Shown here in pieces: positions 17,654 to 26,520 of a stretch of DNA of 64,000 nucleotides (the first letter of the stretch is position 1; the number at the start of each line of letters is the position of its first letter). Position numbers and translations under genes: made by a program. Origin of the DNA: Candidatus Gallimonas merdae (GTDB lineage Bacteria; Bacillota; Clostridia; Christensenellales; Borkfalkiaceae); the NCBI GenBank assembly GCA_904419525.1, contig CAJFRT010000005.1, forward strand, positions 46,671-110,670, given 5' to 3'. Below the pieces are notes generated by a model. That model did not search any database. It was not told the origin of the DNA and was given only the letters and a program-made list of their open reading frames with translations.

Positions 17654-19309
17654 ATGGACGCGAAAAAGTACACAAAGCAATTTATCCTGCCGCCCGTACG
17701 CTGTATGGACTGGGCGGAAAAGACGATGGTGGAAAAGGCGCCCGTCTGGTGCAGCGTCGATTTGCGGGACGGCAATCAGGCGCTCGTGGAGCCGATGAGC
17801 CTGGAAACGAAGGTCGAATTTTTCAACCTCCTTGTGGAGATCGGCTTCAAGGAGATCGAGGTCGGATTTCCCGCCGCAAGCGAGACGGAGTACGACTTCC
17901 TCCGCGCGCTCATCGAGCGGGGGCTCATTCCGGACGATGTGACCATTCAGGTGCTGACGCAGGCGCGCGAGCACATCATCAAAAAGACGTTCGAGGCGAT
18001 CAGAGGGGCAAAAAACGTCATCGTGCACGTGTATAATTCCACTTCCGTGGCGCAGCGCGAACAGGTGTTCCGCAAGAGCAGGGAGGAGATCAGAAAAATC
18101 GCCGTGGACGGGGCGCGGCTGCTCAGGGATCTGACCGAACAGGCGGGCGCGGACTACCGTTTTGAGTATTCGCCCGAGAGCTTCACGGGGACGGAGCCCG
18201 AATATGCGCTCGAAGTGTGCAATGCGGTGCTCGACGTCTGGCAGCCTTCGGCGGACAGAAAGGCGATCATCAATCTCCCCGCCACGGTGGAAAACGCCAT
18301 GCCTCACGTGTACGCGCAGCAGATCGAATATCTGCACAAAAACCTGAAGTACCGCGAAAACGTGGTCCTGTCGCTGCACCCGCACAACGACCGCGGGAGC
18401 GGCGTCGCGTCCGCGGAATTCGGGCTCCTTGCGGGCGCGGACAGGGTGGAGGGCACGCTCTTCGGCAACGGCGAACGCACGGGTAACTGCGATGTGGTGA
18501 CGCTCGCCATGAACATGTACTCGCAGGGCGTCGATCCGGGCCTCGATTTTTCCAACATGCCCTACGTCGCGTCGCTCTATCAGACGTATACCGACATGCG
18601 CATCTCTCCCCGCCAGCCCTATGCGGGCGAACTCGTCTTTGCGGCGTTCTCCGGTTCGCATCAGGACGCGATCGCCAAGGGAATGCGCTTCCGCGAGGAG
18701 ACGCACCGCACGGTCTGGGACGTTCCCTATCTTCCCATCGACCCCAAGGACGTGGGCAGGGAGTACGATTCCGACGTGATCCGCATCAATTCGCAGTCCG
18801 GAAAGGGCGGCGTGGGCTATATCCTCGAACATGCTTACGGCCTGAAACTGCCCGCCCGCATGAAAGAGGCGGTCAGCTATGCCGTCAAACATGAATCGGA
18901 CGTGCTGCACAAGGAACTCAAGGCGGAGGAAATTTTCGGCGTATTCGGAAAGAGATTTCTCTCCCCGCGCAGCGTCTTTTCGCTCGGCGAAGTGCACTAC
19001 CGGCAGGAAAACGGGATCACGGCAACCGTACAGGTCTTGGAAGGGGAGAAAAAGACGGTCGTCGAGGCGACGGGGAACGGACGCCTGGACGCCGTGTCCA
19101 ACGCCCTCAAAAAACATTTCGGCGTGCAGTTCAATCTGACGGGATACGAACAGCACGCGCTCTCGTCCGGTTCCTTTGCGCAGGCGATCTCCTATCTCGG
19201 CGTCGAGACAAAGGAGCGCATCTATTGGGGAGCGGGTGAAAATTCGGACATCACCCTTGCATCCGTGCAGGCGCTCGTGTCCGCGCTCAACAATCTTTTA
19301 AGCGCATGA
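17654..19309 (+). CDS. leuA: 2-isopropylmalate synthase LeuA
   Basis: First committed step of leucine synthesis, condensing acetyl-CoA with 2-oxoisovalerate. The 551 residues match the longer class found in actinobacteria, fungi and many Firmicutes. The TIM barrel has WCSVDLRDGNQAL (metal Asp), the HPHNDRGSG metal-binding His pair, and GNGERTGNCD. The C-terminal region (from about residue 430) is the regulatory LeuA dimer domain, which binds leucine for feedback inhibition. It overlaps queH by 4 bp. Transcription is controlled by the T-box upstream. Confidence 0.96.
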   Translation: MDAKKYTKQFILPPVRCMDWAEKTMVEKAPVWCSVDLRDGNQALVEPMSLETKVEFFNLLVEIGFKEIEVGFPAASETEYDFLRALIERGLIPDDVTIQVLTQAREHIIKKTFEAIRGAKNVIVHVYNSTSVAQREQVFRKSREEIRKIAVDGARLLRDLTEQAGADYRFEYSPESFTGTEPEYALEVCNAVLDVWQPSADRKAIINLPATVENAMPHVYAQQIEYLHKNLKYRENVVLSLHPHNDRGSGVASAEFGLLAGADRVEGTLFGNGERTGNCDVVTLAMNMYSQGVDPGLDFSNMPYVASLYQTYTDMRISPRQPYAGELVFAAFSGSHQDAIAKGMRFREETHRTVWDVPYLPIDPKDVGREYDSDVIRINSQSGKGGVGYILEHAYGLKLPARMKEAVSYAVKHESDVLHKELKAEEIFGVFGKRFLSPRSVFSLGEVHYRQENGITATVQVLEGEKKTVVEATGNGRLDAVSNALKKHFGVQFNLTGYEQHALSSGSFAQAISYLGVETKERIYWGAGENSDITLASVQALVSALNNLLSA

Positions 19310-19908
19310 ACGCGGTCAATTTCGACGCCGTCATGCTGCGCATGCTCGCGGGGGCGGAGGACAAACGCCTTTTGTTGCACGCCTGCTGTGCGCCCTGCGC
19401 CTCTTACTGCCTCACCCAGACGGCGCCCAGGACCCGGGTGACGGCGTTCTTTTACAATCCCAATCTTGACAGCGCGGAGGAGTATGAAAAGCGCCTGCAC
19501 GAACTGCGGCGGCTGACGGAGGCGACAAAACAGGCCGACGTGCTTGATACCGGCTACCGGCACGAGGATTTCGCGGCGGCCGCGGCGGGGTTTGAGGACG
19601 CGCCCGAGGGCGGCGCGCGATGCGAACGCTGTTTCCGGCTGCGGCTCTTCGAGACGGCGCGCATGGCAAAGTCGGGCGGGTTCGATCTGTTCGCCACGAC
19701 GCTCACGGTCTCGCCGCTGAAAAATGCCGCGCTCATCAACCGCATCGGATCGGAAGCGGCGGAAGCGTTCGGCGTGGAATATCTTCCCACCGATTTCAAA
19801 AAGAGGGGCGGATATCTGCAGTCCGTGCAGCTGTCCCGGCAGTACGGGCTGTACCGCCAGAACTACTGCGGCTGTGAATTTTCCAGACGCATTTTACAGG
19901 ACAAATAA
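19306..19908 (+). CDS. queH: Epoxyqueuosine reductase QueH
   Basis: A 200-residue DUF208 protein. QueH is the non-orthologous replacement of QueG and performs the last step of queuosine synthesis, reducing epoxyqueuosine in tRNA. The cluster/metal cysteines are visible: LLHACCAPC near the N-terminus, ARCERCFRLR in the middle, and YCGCEFS at the end. The start overlaps the leuA stop (ATGA), although the pathways are unrelated. queA and tgt of the same pathway lie about 16 kb downstream. Confidence 0.93.
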   Translation: MNAVNFDAVMLRMLAGAEDKRLLLHACCAPCASYCLTQTAPRTRVTAFFYNPNLDSAEEYEKRLHELRRLTEATKQADVLDTGYRHEDFAAAAAGFEDAPEGGARCERCFRLRLFETARMAKSGGFDLFATTLTVSPLKNAALINRIGSEAAEAFGVEYLPTDFKKRGGYLQSVQLSRQYGLYRQNYCGCEFSRRILQDK

Positions 19909-19942
19909 AGGCAGCGCCGCGGGATCCCGCGGCGCTGCCTTT
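19907..19942. terminator. Perfect 36-bp palindromic bidirectional terminator
   Basis: AAAGGCAGCGCCGCGGGA is followed directly by its exact complement. With A residues on one side and T on the other it works for both leuA-queH and the convergent minus-strand gene ending at 19947. Confidence 0.9.
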
Positions 19943-19946
19943 GAGT

Positions 19947-20477
19947 TTATTGTCCGTTGACCCATCCGATCACGGGGTTCAGATAGTTCTCGTCCGTCAG
20001 ATCGCAGTCCTTGCCGTAGCAGTTCATAAAGGCGGGCATCCACGCCTCTTCGTAGGCCTCCGGCGCCTTGTTTCTGAGCATGCCGTGCAGAAGTCTGCAC
20101 AAAAATCTGTCGCCCGCGCTGAGGCTGCCGTGCTTCCATGCGCCGCGGCCGTAAAAGAGGGGAACGTCCGCAAGCCGATCGGTCATGTTTGCCCGTCTGA
20201 GCGCCGCAAGCGTGGCTTCGTCCGCGGGGGACAGCCCCACGGCAAACACTGCGGCGCGTTTTTCCCGCAGCAATGAAGCGTGTTTTCTGAAAAATTTGAG
20301 CCCCGCGATCTTTCCGGCGTATACGCCGCCGCACAGCAGGACGGCATCGTACGCCCCGAGGGTCCCGGCCTTTGTCCCGGAGAGCTCTGCAAGGTCTGCG
20401 CCCGTCTTTTGGGACAGGATTTTTGCATACGTGCGCGCCGCGCCGTACTTCGATTCATATAAAACGATGGTTTTCAT
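19947..20477 (-). CDS. Flavodoxin-like protein
   Basis: A 176-residue flavodoxin-fold protein. The N-terminal FMN-phosphate loop follows TIVLYESKYGAART, and LCGGVYAGKIAG resembles the flavodoxin-5/HemG group. It could transfer electrons or act as a menaquinone/protoporphyrinogen-type oxidoreductase; the partner is unknown. I chose the ATG at 20477 because the family N-terminus begins there; an upstream extension to 20537 has no flavodoxin similarity. It runs minus, downstream of the phospholipase-like gene. Confidence 0.8.
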   Translation of the reverse strand: MKTIVLYESKYGAARTYAKILSQKTGADLAELSGTKAGTLGAYDAVLLCGGVYAGKIAGLKFFRKHASLLREKRAAVFAVGLSPADEATLAALRRANMTDRLADVPLFYGRGAWKHGSLSAGDRFLCRLLHGMLRNKAPEAYEEAWMPAFMNCYGKDCDLTDENYLNPVIGWVNGQ

Positions 20478-20542
20478 ACGGTCTTGTCCCCGTCCGCTGT
20501 CCTTTCGCGGAACGCGCCGTCCCGTGCGGCGGAGCATGCAGG

Positions 20543-21427
20543 CTATCGGATATGTTTGCCCGTCAGCAGATGTCTGTCGAACTGTTCGCGGGGAAGCACC
20601 GCTCCGCCGAGCGCGTCCGTGAACAACAATATTTTGTAGGCGCTCTCGGAGACGGCGCGTTCAAACAGATCGTCGGCCGTCTTTACGGGCGGGAGCGCGG
20701 TGTCCGCATTGGCGGCGCGTTCAAACGCCTCGCCCGATAAGATCGCGGGGTCGGGCGTCTTTGCCGGATACAGACAGGAGAGCGCGTGGACGTGAAAGAG
20801 TCTGTCGAACCTTCTCCAATGCTTTTGCGAAGCGTAGCATTTTTTGTGGAAGAATGCCAGATACCACGCAAAATTTTTGACGCCGTCTGAAAAGACCGCG
20901 CGCTCCATGGGCGTTCTGCCGAGCGTCCGCGTCACTTTTTCCCACAGGGAATACAGCGCGCCCTCCCTGCAGCCGGTAAGGTCGGGGAAAGGGTAGCGTT
21001 CCGCTTCCCGTCCGCGCAGTTTGCGTACAAAGTACACGTCCCAGTCGTTTTCCATGCGCTGATGTTCGCGCTTATGCAGGTTGTTCTGTTCCAGATAGCG
21101 GTAGACAAACGGGTGGAACGCAACGTCCGCACAGTAGTGCGTGACGTAGCCCAGGCAATAGGCCTGCGCCGCCCTGCACTCCTCTTCGCCCAGCGTCGGA
21201 ATGGCATCCAGGAATGCGCAGAACAGTTCATACACCGCATTGCGGTGCAGGTATTTTCCGAGATTTCCCTCCTGTTTGTTCGCTTTCTTTGCGAAAAAGA
21301 ACACATCGGGGCCCTGCGCGCCCAGAAAGTACGCTTCCGGCACCGCGGAGATCACGGTCTGAAGTTGTTCGGGAAGGCGCTTTGCCGCCTCTTCGGCGAT
21401 CAGCGCGTGTGTTATGGAAGAAGGCAT
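20543..21427 (-). CDS. Zinc-dependent phospholipase C-like protein
   Basis: 294 residues of the zinc-dependent phospholipase C family (PF00882 type). The zinc-site features are SSITHALIAEEAAKRLP at the N-terminus, LGAQGPDVFFF, a His in KYLHRNAVYELF, and AYCLGYVTHYCADVAFHPF. There is no signal peptide, unlike the secreted toxins, so a cytosolic housekeeping or uncharacterised role is likelier. Such stand-alone proteins are common in Clostridia. The activity is not established by sequence. Confidence 0.82.
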   Translation of the reverse strand: MPSSITHALIAEEAAKRLPEQLQTVISAVPEAYFLGAQGPDVFFFAKKANKQEGNLGKYLHRNAVYELFCAFLDAIPTLGEEECRAAQAYCLGYVTHYCADVAFHPFVYRYLEQNNLHKREHQRMENDWDVYFVRKLRGREAERYPFPDLTGCREGALYSLWEKVTRTLGRTPMERAVFSDGVKNFAWYLAFFHKKCYASQKHWRRFDRLFHVHALSCLYPAKTPDPAILSGEAFERAANADTALPPVKTADDLFERAVSESAYKILLFTDALGGAVLPREQFDRHLLTGKHIR

Positions 21428-21460
21428 CGTCTTATACTATGTTGTGCGCGCCGCACGCGT

Positions 21461-22144
21461 TCATGCGTTCTGTGCGGCGGGATATGTCCTGGCGCCGAAG
21501 AGCGCCGTGCCGAGGCGGATCATGTTCGCTCCGTGCGCAAGGCACAGTTCCCAGTCGCCACTCATGCCCATCGAAAGGAAACGGATATTGCCGTCCTGCG
21601 CCCTCGCGCGGTCGTAGAGCGCGCGCATTTCGTCCGCAAGGCGGGCAAGGAACGCCCGATCCTGCGAAAGGGGAAGCATCGCCATGAAGCCGCACACGCG
21701 CAGTCCCTGCATGTCGTGCACGCGCTCATAGGCCTCATACGCCTCCGCAAGGGAGTATCCGCTCTTGGAGAGCTCGCTGCCGATGTTCACTTCGATGAGC
21801 ACGTCCGTCGTAAGATTCGCGCGGAGCGACCGTTTTGCGATCTCTTCGGCAAGTTCGTCGCGGTCGAGCGAGTGGATAAGGCAGGTCTTTCCGATCAGAT
21901 ATTTGACCTTGTTGGTCTGCAGATGCCCGATGAAGTGGCGGTTTCCGCCCTTGACAAGGTCGTATTTGTCGCGGAATTCCTGAACTTTGTTTTCGCCGAT
22001 GTCCGTGATTCCCGCGGCGATCGCCTCGTTGATCTCGTCCGCGGTGCGCGTCTTGGTCGCCGCGACAAGGGTCACGGGCTCATGGAAGCAGTTGCCCGCG
22101 CTGATTTTTTCAAGGTAAAATTGGACGTTTTCCGAAATACTCAT
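21461..22144 (-). CDS. YggS/PLPBP pyridoxal phosphate-binding protein
   Basis: A 227-residue PLP-homeostasis protein with an alanine-racemase-like TIM barrel. The PLP lysine is in LVAATKTR near the N-terminus; GENKVQEFRDKY, HFIGHLQTNKVK and the phosphate-binding SMGMSGDWE / IRLGTALFGAR complete the signature. The protein buffers free PLP and affects amino-acid metabolism. In Firmicutes the gene often sits with sepF and ylm genes, but not here. The start at 22144 lies only 9 nt after the -10 box, with no ribosome site. Confidence 0.93.
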   Translation of the reverse strand: MSISENVQFYLEKISAGNCFHEPVTLVAATKTRTADEINEAIAAGITDIGENKVQEFRDKYDLVKGGNRHFIGHLQTNKVKYLIGKTCLIHSLDRDELAEEIAKRSLRANLTTDVLIEVNIGSELSKSGYSLAEAYEAYERVHDMQGLRVCGFMAMLPLSQDRAFLARLADEMRALYDRARAQDGNIRFLSMGMSGDWELCLAHGANMIRLGTALFGARTYPAAQNA

Positions 22145-22153
22145 ATCGCCTAT

Positions 22154-22182
22154 ATTATACCTTTCCGCCGTCCGTCTGTCAA
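22154..22182 (-). promoter_or_regulatory. Promoter of the YggS-type gene, near-leaderless
   Basis: On the minus strand TTGACA (22182-22177), 17-bp spacer, TATAAT (22159-22154). The start codon begins 10 nt after the -10 box, so the 5' untranslated region is about 3 nt or less. Confidence 0.8.
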
Positions 22183-22215
22183 TAGAATCATACGGCCGAT
22201 CGTTCTGCGGGGGGG

Positions 22216-22243
22216 TTGACATCGGGGGGGGATGTGCTATAAT
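22216..22243 (+). promoter_or_regulatory. Promoter of the small lipoprotein gene
   Basis: TTGACA (22216-22221), 16-bp G-rich spacer, TATAAT (22238-22243). Back to back with the minus-strand promoter 34 bp away. Confidence 0.8.
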
Positions 22244-22280
22244 AGCAGTGGAACAGTCTGAGTTTCAAGGAGAATATTGT

Positions 22281-22553
22281 ATGAAAAAAGGATTGTGGAA
22301 GGGGTTTCTGATCGCAGCGGCGGCGCTTACACTGGGCGCGGGACTTGCGTTTGCAGGGTGCAATGCGCAGCCCGACAGTACGGACGCCGTTTCCGAGGTA
22401 TATGCCCGGGCGGTGGAACTGGGCTATGACGGTACGCTGGAAGAATTCCTTGCGCAGCTGCGCGGGGAGGACGGCAAGGACGGCGCCCCCGGAAAAGACG
22501 GCGTGACGCCCGTCCTGTGGCCAAAACCCGAAGACGGCGCGGAAAGCGCCTGA
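22281..22553 (+). CDS. Small predicted lipoprotein with collagen-like tail
   Basis: A 90-residue exported protein, not assigned to a named family. A basic start (MKKGLWKG) and a hydrophobic stretch (residues 9-25) end in a lipobox-like FAGC with Cys27. The mature part is only about 64 residues: an acidic helix-like segment (YARAVELGYDGTLEEFLAQ) and a Gly-x-Asp run, GEDGKDGAPGKDG. Similar segments occur in large clostridial surface proteins; here they are the entire protein. The ATG has AAGGAG upstream. It has its own promoter and terminator. Confidence 0.75.
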   Translation: MKKGLWKGFLIAAAALTLGAGLAFAGCNAQPDSTDAVSEVYARAVELGYDGTLEEFLAQLRGEDGKDGAPGKDGVTPVLWPKPEDGAESA

Positions 22554-22603
22554 AAGGCGAAAACGCCTGCCCGTACCGGGCGGCGGAGTCGCATACGACC
22601 GGA

Positions 22604-22637
22604 AAAAGCGGGCGGAGCAACAGCTCCGCCCGCTTTT
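22604..22637. terminator. Bidirectional terminator between lipoprotein and leuB
   Basis: AAAAGCGGGCGGAGC and GCTCCGCCCGCTTTT pair perfectly around a 4-nt loop. It serves the lipoprotein gene and the convergent leuCDB operon. Confidence 0.9.
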
Positions 22638-22660
22638 CGTATGTCCCGTCCGTTGTGTTC

Positions 22661-23737
22661 TCAAAGATTTTCCGCAATGCGGCGCGCCATTTCGCGGCAG
22701 CCGATCTTTTTCATGCCTTCCGACATGATGTCCGCCGTGCGGAACCCGTCCGAAAGCGTTTTTTCAACGGCGCGTTCGATCGCCGCATACTCTTCCGTCA
22801 TGCCGAAGGAATCGCGCAGCATCATGGCGGCGGCAAGAATGGTCGCAATGGGGTTGGCGACGTCCTTTCCCGCAATGTCGGGCGCGGAGCCGTGAATGGG
22901 CTCATACAGCCCGCAGGCGGTATCGCCCAGGGAGGAGGAAGCAAGCATGCCGATGGAGCCCGTCACCTGCGCCGCCTCGTCGGAGAGGATATCCCCGAAC
23001 ATGTTCGAGGTAAGAAGCACGTCGAACTGAGCGGGATCTTTCACGATCTGCATCGCCGCGTTGTCGACCAGCATGTCGGTGACGGTCACGTCCGGGTAAT
23101 GTTTTTCCGCATACGCATGCACCGTTCTGCGCCACAGGCGGGAGCTTTCCAGCACATTCGCCTTGTCGACGGAAACGACGCGTTTCGTGCGTTTTTCTGC
23201 AAGTTCGCAGGCGATGCGCGCGATGCGTTCGATCTCCTTTACCGAATATTTTTCGGTGTCCCACGCCGTTTCGCCCAGTTCTTCGTCCGTGCAGACGCCC
23301 CGTTCGCCGAAGTAGATGCCGCCCGTCAGTTCGCGCACGACGATGATCTCCACGCCGTTTTCCACAAGATGCCGCTTGAGCGGGGAGGCGTCCGCCAGGG
23401 CGCTCCACAGTTTGGCGGGACGGATATTGGAGTACAGCCCCATGGCTTTCCGGATTCCGAGCAGCCCTTTTTCGGGGCGCCTGTCGCCGGGAAGGGCGTC
23501 CCATTTGGGGCCGCCGACCGCACCTAACAGCACGGAATCCGAAGCCCGGCAGTGCTCCACGGTGTGCGCGGGCAGGGGCTCGCCGCAGGCGTCGATGGCG
23601 CAGCCGCCCAAAAGCAGGGGCTCGAACGTGAATTCATGTCCGTATTTTTCGGCAATCTTTTTCAGGACGGCGATCGCGGCGTCCGTGATCTCGGGGCCGA
23701 TCCCGTCGCCCGCCAGCACTGCGATGTGTTTTTTCAT
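22661..23737 (-). CDS. leuB: 3-isopropylmalate dehydrogenase LeuB
   Basis: NAD-dependent oxidative decarboxylation of 3-isopropylmalate. The 358 residues begin [16 protein letters not shown]. Substrate motifs are [14 protein letters not shown] and [15 protein letters not shown], and the metal/NAD region reads [20 protein letters not shown]. The ATG at 23737 overlaps the leuD stop by 4 bp, so it is translationally coupled as the last gene of leuCDB. Confidence 0.97.
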   Translation of the reverse strand: MKKHIAVLAGDGIGPEITDAAIAVLKKIAEKYGHEFTFEPLLLGGCAIDACGEPLPAHTVEHCRASDSVLLGAVGGPKWDALPGDRRPEKGLLGIRKAMGLYSNIRPAKLWSALADASPLKRHLVENGVEIIVVRELTGGIYFGERGVCTDEELGETAWDTEKYSVKEIERIARIACELAEKRTKRVVSVDKANVLESSRLWRRTVHAYAEKHYPDVTVTDMLVDNAAMQIVKDPAQFDVLLTSNMFGDILSDEAAQVTGSIGMLASSSLGDTACGLYEPIHGSAPDIAGKDVANPIATILAAAMMLRDSFGMTEEYAAIERAVEKTLSDGFRTADIMSEGMKKIGCREMARRIAENL

Positions 23738-24219
23738 GAGCGCGCCTCCAGCGAGCGCATCAGTCCGCCGGCGTTGATGATTTTCTGAATGAATGCGGGG
23801 AAGGGCTGGGCATAAAAGACCTGACCCGTCGTCTCGTTTCTGATTTCGCCCTTTGCAAGATCGCAGGAGACGGTGTCCCCGGTTCTGATGTTTCTGACGG
23901 CCTCGGGGCATTCGAGAATGGGAAGCCCGATATTGATGGCGTTGCGGTAGAAGATGCGCGCGAACGTATTGGCAATGACAAGGGAGACGCCGCTCGCCTT
24001 GATGGCGATGGGGGCGTGCTCGCGCGAGGAACCGCAGCCGAAGTTGTCCTCGGCCACCAGAACGTCGCCCGCTTTCACGCGGCCGCGGAACGCGGGGTCA
24101 ATGTCCTCCATGCAGTGCGCCGCAAGCTCTTCTTCGGAAGCGGTGTTCAGGTAACGGGCGGGAATGATGACGTCCGTATCCACGTTGCTGCCGTATCTGT
24201 GAACGATGCCTCTGATCAT
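23734..24219 (-). CDS. leuD: 3-isopropylmalate dehydratase small subunit LeuD
   Basis: 161 residues of the archaeal/clostridial short LeuD type. [12 protein letters not shown] at the N-terminus and [19 protein letters not shown] (substrate-recognition loop) are conserved. It forms the isomerase with LeuC, converting 2- to 3-isopropylmalate. Overlaps of 4 bp with both leuC and leuB mark a tight operon. Confidence 0.96.
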   Translation of the reverse strand: MIRGIVHRYGSNVDTDVIIPARYLNTASEEELAAHCMEDIDPAFRGRVKAGDVLVAEDNFGCGSSREHAPIAIKASGVSLVIANTFARIFYRNAINIGLPILECPEAVRNIRTGDTVSCDLAKGEIRNETTGQVFYAQPFPAFIQKIINAGGLMRSLEARS

Positions 24220-25469
24220 AAGATTTCCTCCGCCGTTGCAAGTCTGCCAAGCACCGCGCTCGCCGCCGCCGTGTAGGGGGAGGCAAGGTAAATTTCGCTT
24301 GTGATGTGTCCCATGCGCCCGACAAAGTTGCGGTTGGTCGTGGAGACGCACCGTTCGTTGTCCGCAAGAATGCCCATGTGTCCGCCGAGGCAGGGTCCGC
24401 AGGTGGGCGTGGAGACGACCGCCCCCGCCCGGATGAAGATCTCCAGAAGGCCTTCCTTCATCGCCTGCAGATAGATCTCCTGCGTGGCGGGAATGACGAT
24501 GCATCTGACGTTTTCCGCCACCTTTCTGCCGTTCAGCACGCGTGCGGCCTGCCGCATGTCGGAGATGCGCCCGTTCGTGCAGGAGCCGATGACGACCTGG
24601 TCGATCGGAATGTGCTCCCATGCCGTCTTTGTGTTTTCGGGCAGGTGGGGGAAGGCGACCGTCGGACGGAGCGCGCCGAGGTCGATCTCGTACGTCTTTT
24701 CGTATTCCGCGTCTGCGTCCGCTTCGTAAACCTTGACGGGGCGGCGGAATCTTCCGTTCAGGTAGGCGAGCGTCTTGTCGTCCACCGGGAAGATGCCGTT
24801 CTTTGCGCCCGCTTCGATCGCCATGTTGCAGATGGTGAAGCGGTCGTCCATGGAGAGGGAGGCGACGCCCTCGCCCGTGAATTCCATGCTCTTGTAGAGC
24901 GCGCCGTCCACGCCGATCATGCCGATGATGTGCAGGATCAGGTCCTTTCCGGTGACGTACTCCGGAAGGCTTCCGCGCAGGACGAACCGCAGCGCAGAGG
25001 GGACTTTGAACCAGCATTTGCTCGTCATCATGGCGGCGGCGAGGTCGGTCGAGCCGACGCCCGTCGAAAAGGCGCCGAGCGCCCCGTACGTGCAGGTATG
25101 GCTGTCCGCGCCGATCACGCAGTCGCCCGCGCCGACCAGTCCCTGTTCGGGCAGCAGCGCGTGTTCGATCCCCATTTTTCCGACGTCGAAGAAGTGCTCC
25201 ACGCCTTCGCGCAGCGCAAATTCGCGCGTGCACTTGACCTGGCAGGCCGCCTTGATGTCCTTGTTCGGCGTAAAGTGATCCATGACCAGCGCGACTTTAT
25301 CTTTATCCTTGACATGCCCGCCCGCCTTTTCCATTTCCCTGACGGCAACGGGCGCAGTGATGTCGTTCCCGAGGGCGAGATCGAGCTCCGCTTCGATCAG
25401 CTGTCCCGCAGCGACCCGATCCAGTCCCGCATGCGCGGCAAGGATCTTCTGCGTCATCGTCATTCCCAT
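24216..25469 (-). CDS. leuC: 3-isopropylmalate dehydratase large subunit LeuC
   Basis: A 417-residue aconitase-family subunit with a [4Fe-4S] cluster. Cysteine ligands are recognisable in [11 protein letters not shown] and in [12 protein letters not shown]; the substrate/cluster segment [18 protein letters not shown] is also typical. The length matches the bacterial/archaeal HACN-like group that pairs with short LeuD. First gene of leuCDB, with AAGGAG upstream of the ATG. Expression is probably set by the divergent LysR-type regulator. Confidence 0.96.
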   Translation of the reverse strand: MGMTMTQKILAAHAGLDRVAAGQLIEAELDLALGNDITAPVAVREMEKAGGHVKDKDKVALVMDHFTPNKDIKAACQVKCTREFALREGVEHFFDVGKMGIEHALLPEQGLVGAGDCVIGADSHTCTYGALGAFSTGVGSTDLAAAMMTSKCWFKVPSALRFVLRGSLPEYVTGKDLILHIIGMIGVDGALYKSMEFTGEGVASLSMDDRFTICNMAIEAGAKNGIFPVDDKTLAYLNGRFRRPVKVYEADADAEYEKTYEIDLGALRPTVAFPHLPENTKTAWEHIPIDQVVIGSCTNGRISDMRQAARVLNGRKVAENVRCIVIPATQEIYLQAMKEGLLEIFIRAGAVVSTPTCGPCLGGHMGILADNERCVSTTNRNFVGRMGHITSEIYLASPYTAAASAVLGRLATAEEIL

Positions 25470-25498
25470 AGAATGAACTCCTTATTCAAGGTTTTTTC

Positions 25499-25535
25499 TT
25501 GACAAAGTATAACATGTGTGATATACTTTCGTCAA
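25499..25535. promoter_or_regulatory. Overlapping divergent leuC and lysR promoters
   Basis: Plus strand (to lysR): TTGACA 25499-25504, 17 bp, TATACT 25522-25527. Minus strand (to leuC): TTGACG 25535-25530, 18 bp, TATACT 25511-25506. The -35 box of each lies next to the -10 box of the other. The whole 37 bp is an imperfect palindrome, so RNA polymerase can use only one promoter at a time. Confidence 0.8.
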
Positions 25536-25583
25536 TCATTTGAAAAACGAATAATTACATGGGGGCTATCGGAAAAACGAATC

Positions 25584-26429
25584 GTGAATACAGATAATCT
25601 GCGCACATTTCTGCTGCTTGTCAAACTGAAAAATTTCACGCGCGTTGCCGAACGGCTGTTCATTGCGCAGTCGACCGTCACCAACCGGATCGCGGAACTT
25701 GAACGCGAGATGAACGTAAAACTGCTCCGTCGGGATACCCGCAACGTCGCGCTCACGGAAGAGGGAAAGACCTTTTACGAGTACGCGCGCCGTATCGTCG
25801 AAATGGAGGACGCCTGCATTTCGGCCGTCAGGGGAGGCATGCGCCAGGTCCGCATCGGCGCCACCAACGCCGTCTACGAGGGGGCGCTCAAGGAGCGCGT
25901 CCTGCAGGGGATCGCCCGGGGGCAGCTCTACCGCGTAACCATCGGACATACCGCCGGGCTGCTTGAAATGCTCTGGGACGGGCTTCTGGACGCGGCATAT
26001 GTCTATCAGGACGTGCGGCGTGCGGGCTATTCGTGCCGGCCTTTTTCGCAGGACGAACTCATTCTTCTTGTGCGTTCGGACAAAAACGAGTTTCCGGACG
26101 GGATCCGTCAGGAACAGCTGCAGGAGATCCCGTGCGCCATGTGCAATTTTTCCCTGCAGGAGATCGGCTCCTATCTGCGCGAACTCTTCCCCGCGGGGCA
26201 TGTCTTCCCGTTTGAGGTGGACAACTCCAACAAGGTCAAGGACTATCTTGCCGCCGGGCTGGGGTATGCCTTCCTGCCGCGCGGCATGGTGCTCGACGAA
26301 CTCAAGAGCGGACTGCTCAGCGAGATCGCGCCCCTTGACTTTGAGCGTATGCTCATTCCGAGTTACTGCATCTGCCGCACGGAGGACGAAGAACTGTGCT
26401 TCCCGGCAGACGTTCCGGAGAACAAGTGA
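25584..26429 (+). CDS. LysR-family transcriptional regulator
   Basis: A 281-residue regulator with an N-terminal winged helix-turn-helix (NLRTFLLLVKLKNFTRVAER, AQSTVTNRIAELE) and a periplasmic-binding-like effector domain from about residue 90. LysR regulators often control the divergent gene, here leuCDB, and sense a pathway intermediate; that role is inference. I chose GTG at 25584, which gives the normal LysR N-terminus. No clear Shine-Dalgarno is present, and a longer in-frame GTG at 25518 would lie within the promoter. Confidence 0.88.
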   Translation: MNTDNLRTFLLLVKLKNFTRVAERLFIAQSTVTNRIAELEREMNVKLLRRDTRNVALTEEGKTFYEYARRIVEMEDACISAVRGGMRQVRIGATNAVYEGALKERVLQGIARGQLYRVTIGHTAGLLEMLWDGLLDAAYVYQDVRRAGYSCRPFSQDELILLVRSDKNEFPDGIRQEQLQEIPCAMCNFSLQEIGSYLRELFPAGHVFPFEVDNSNKVKDYLAAGLGYAFLPRGMVLDELKSGLLSEIAPLDFERMLIPSYCICRTEDEELCFPADVPENK

Positions 26430-26441
26430 GATCGCAAATGA

Positions 26442-26473
26442 ATGCCGCCCGGCGCGAATGCGCCGGGCGGCAT
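26442..26473 (+). terminator. First terminator hairpin after lysR
   Basis: ATGCCGCCCGGCGC-GAAT-GCGCCGGGCGGCAT forms a perfect 14-bp stem, but no T tract follows. The second hairpin at 26485 probably ends transcription. Confidence 0.6.
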
Positions 26474-26484
26474 CTGAAAAGGGT

Positions 26485-26516
26485 AAAGATCCCCCTGCCG
26501 CGGCAGGGGGATCTTT
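26485..26516. terminator. Bidirectional terminator between lysR and ilvD
   Basis: A perfect 32-bp palindrome, AAAGATCCCCCTGCCG plus its exact complement, ending in TTT on both strands. Confidence 0.88.
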
Positions 26517-26520
26517 ATGT

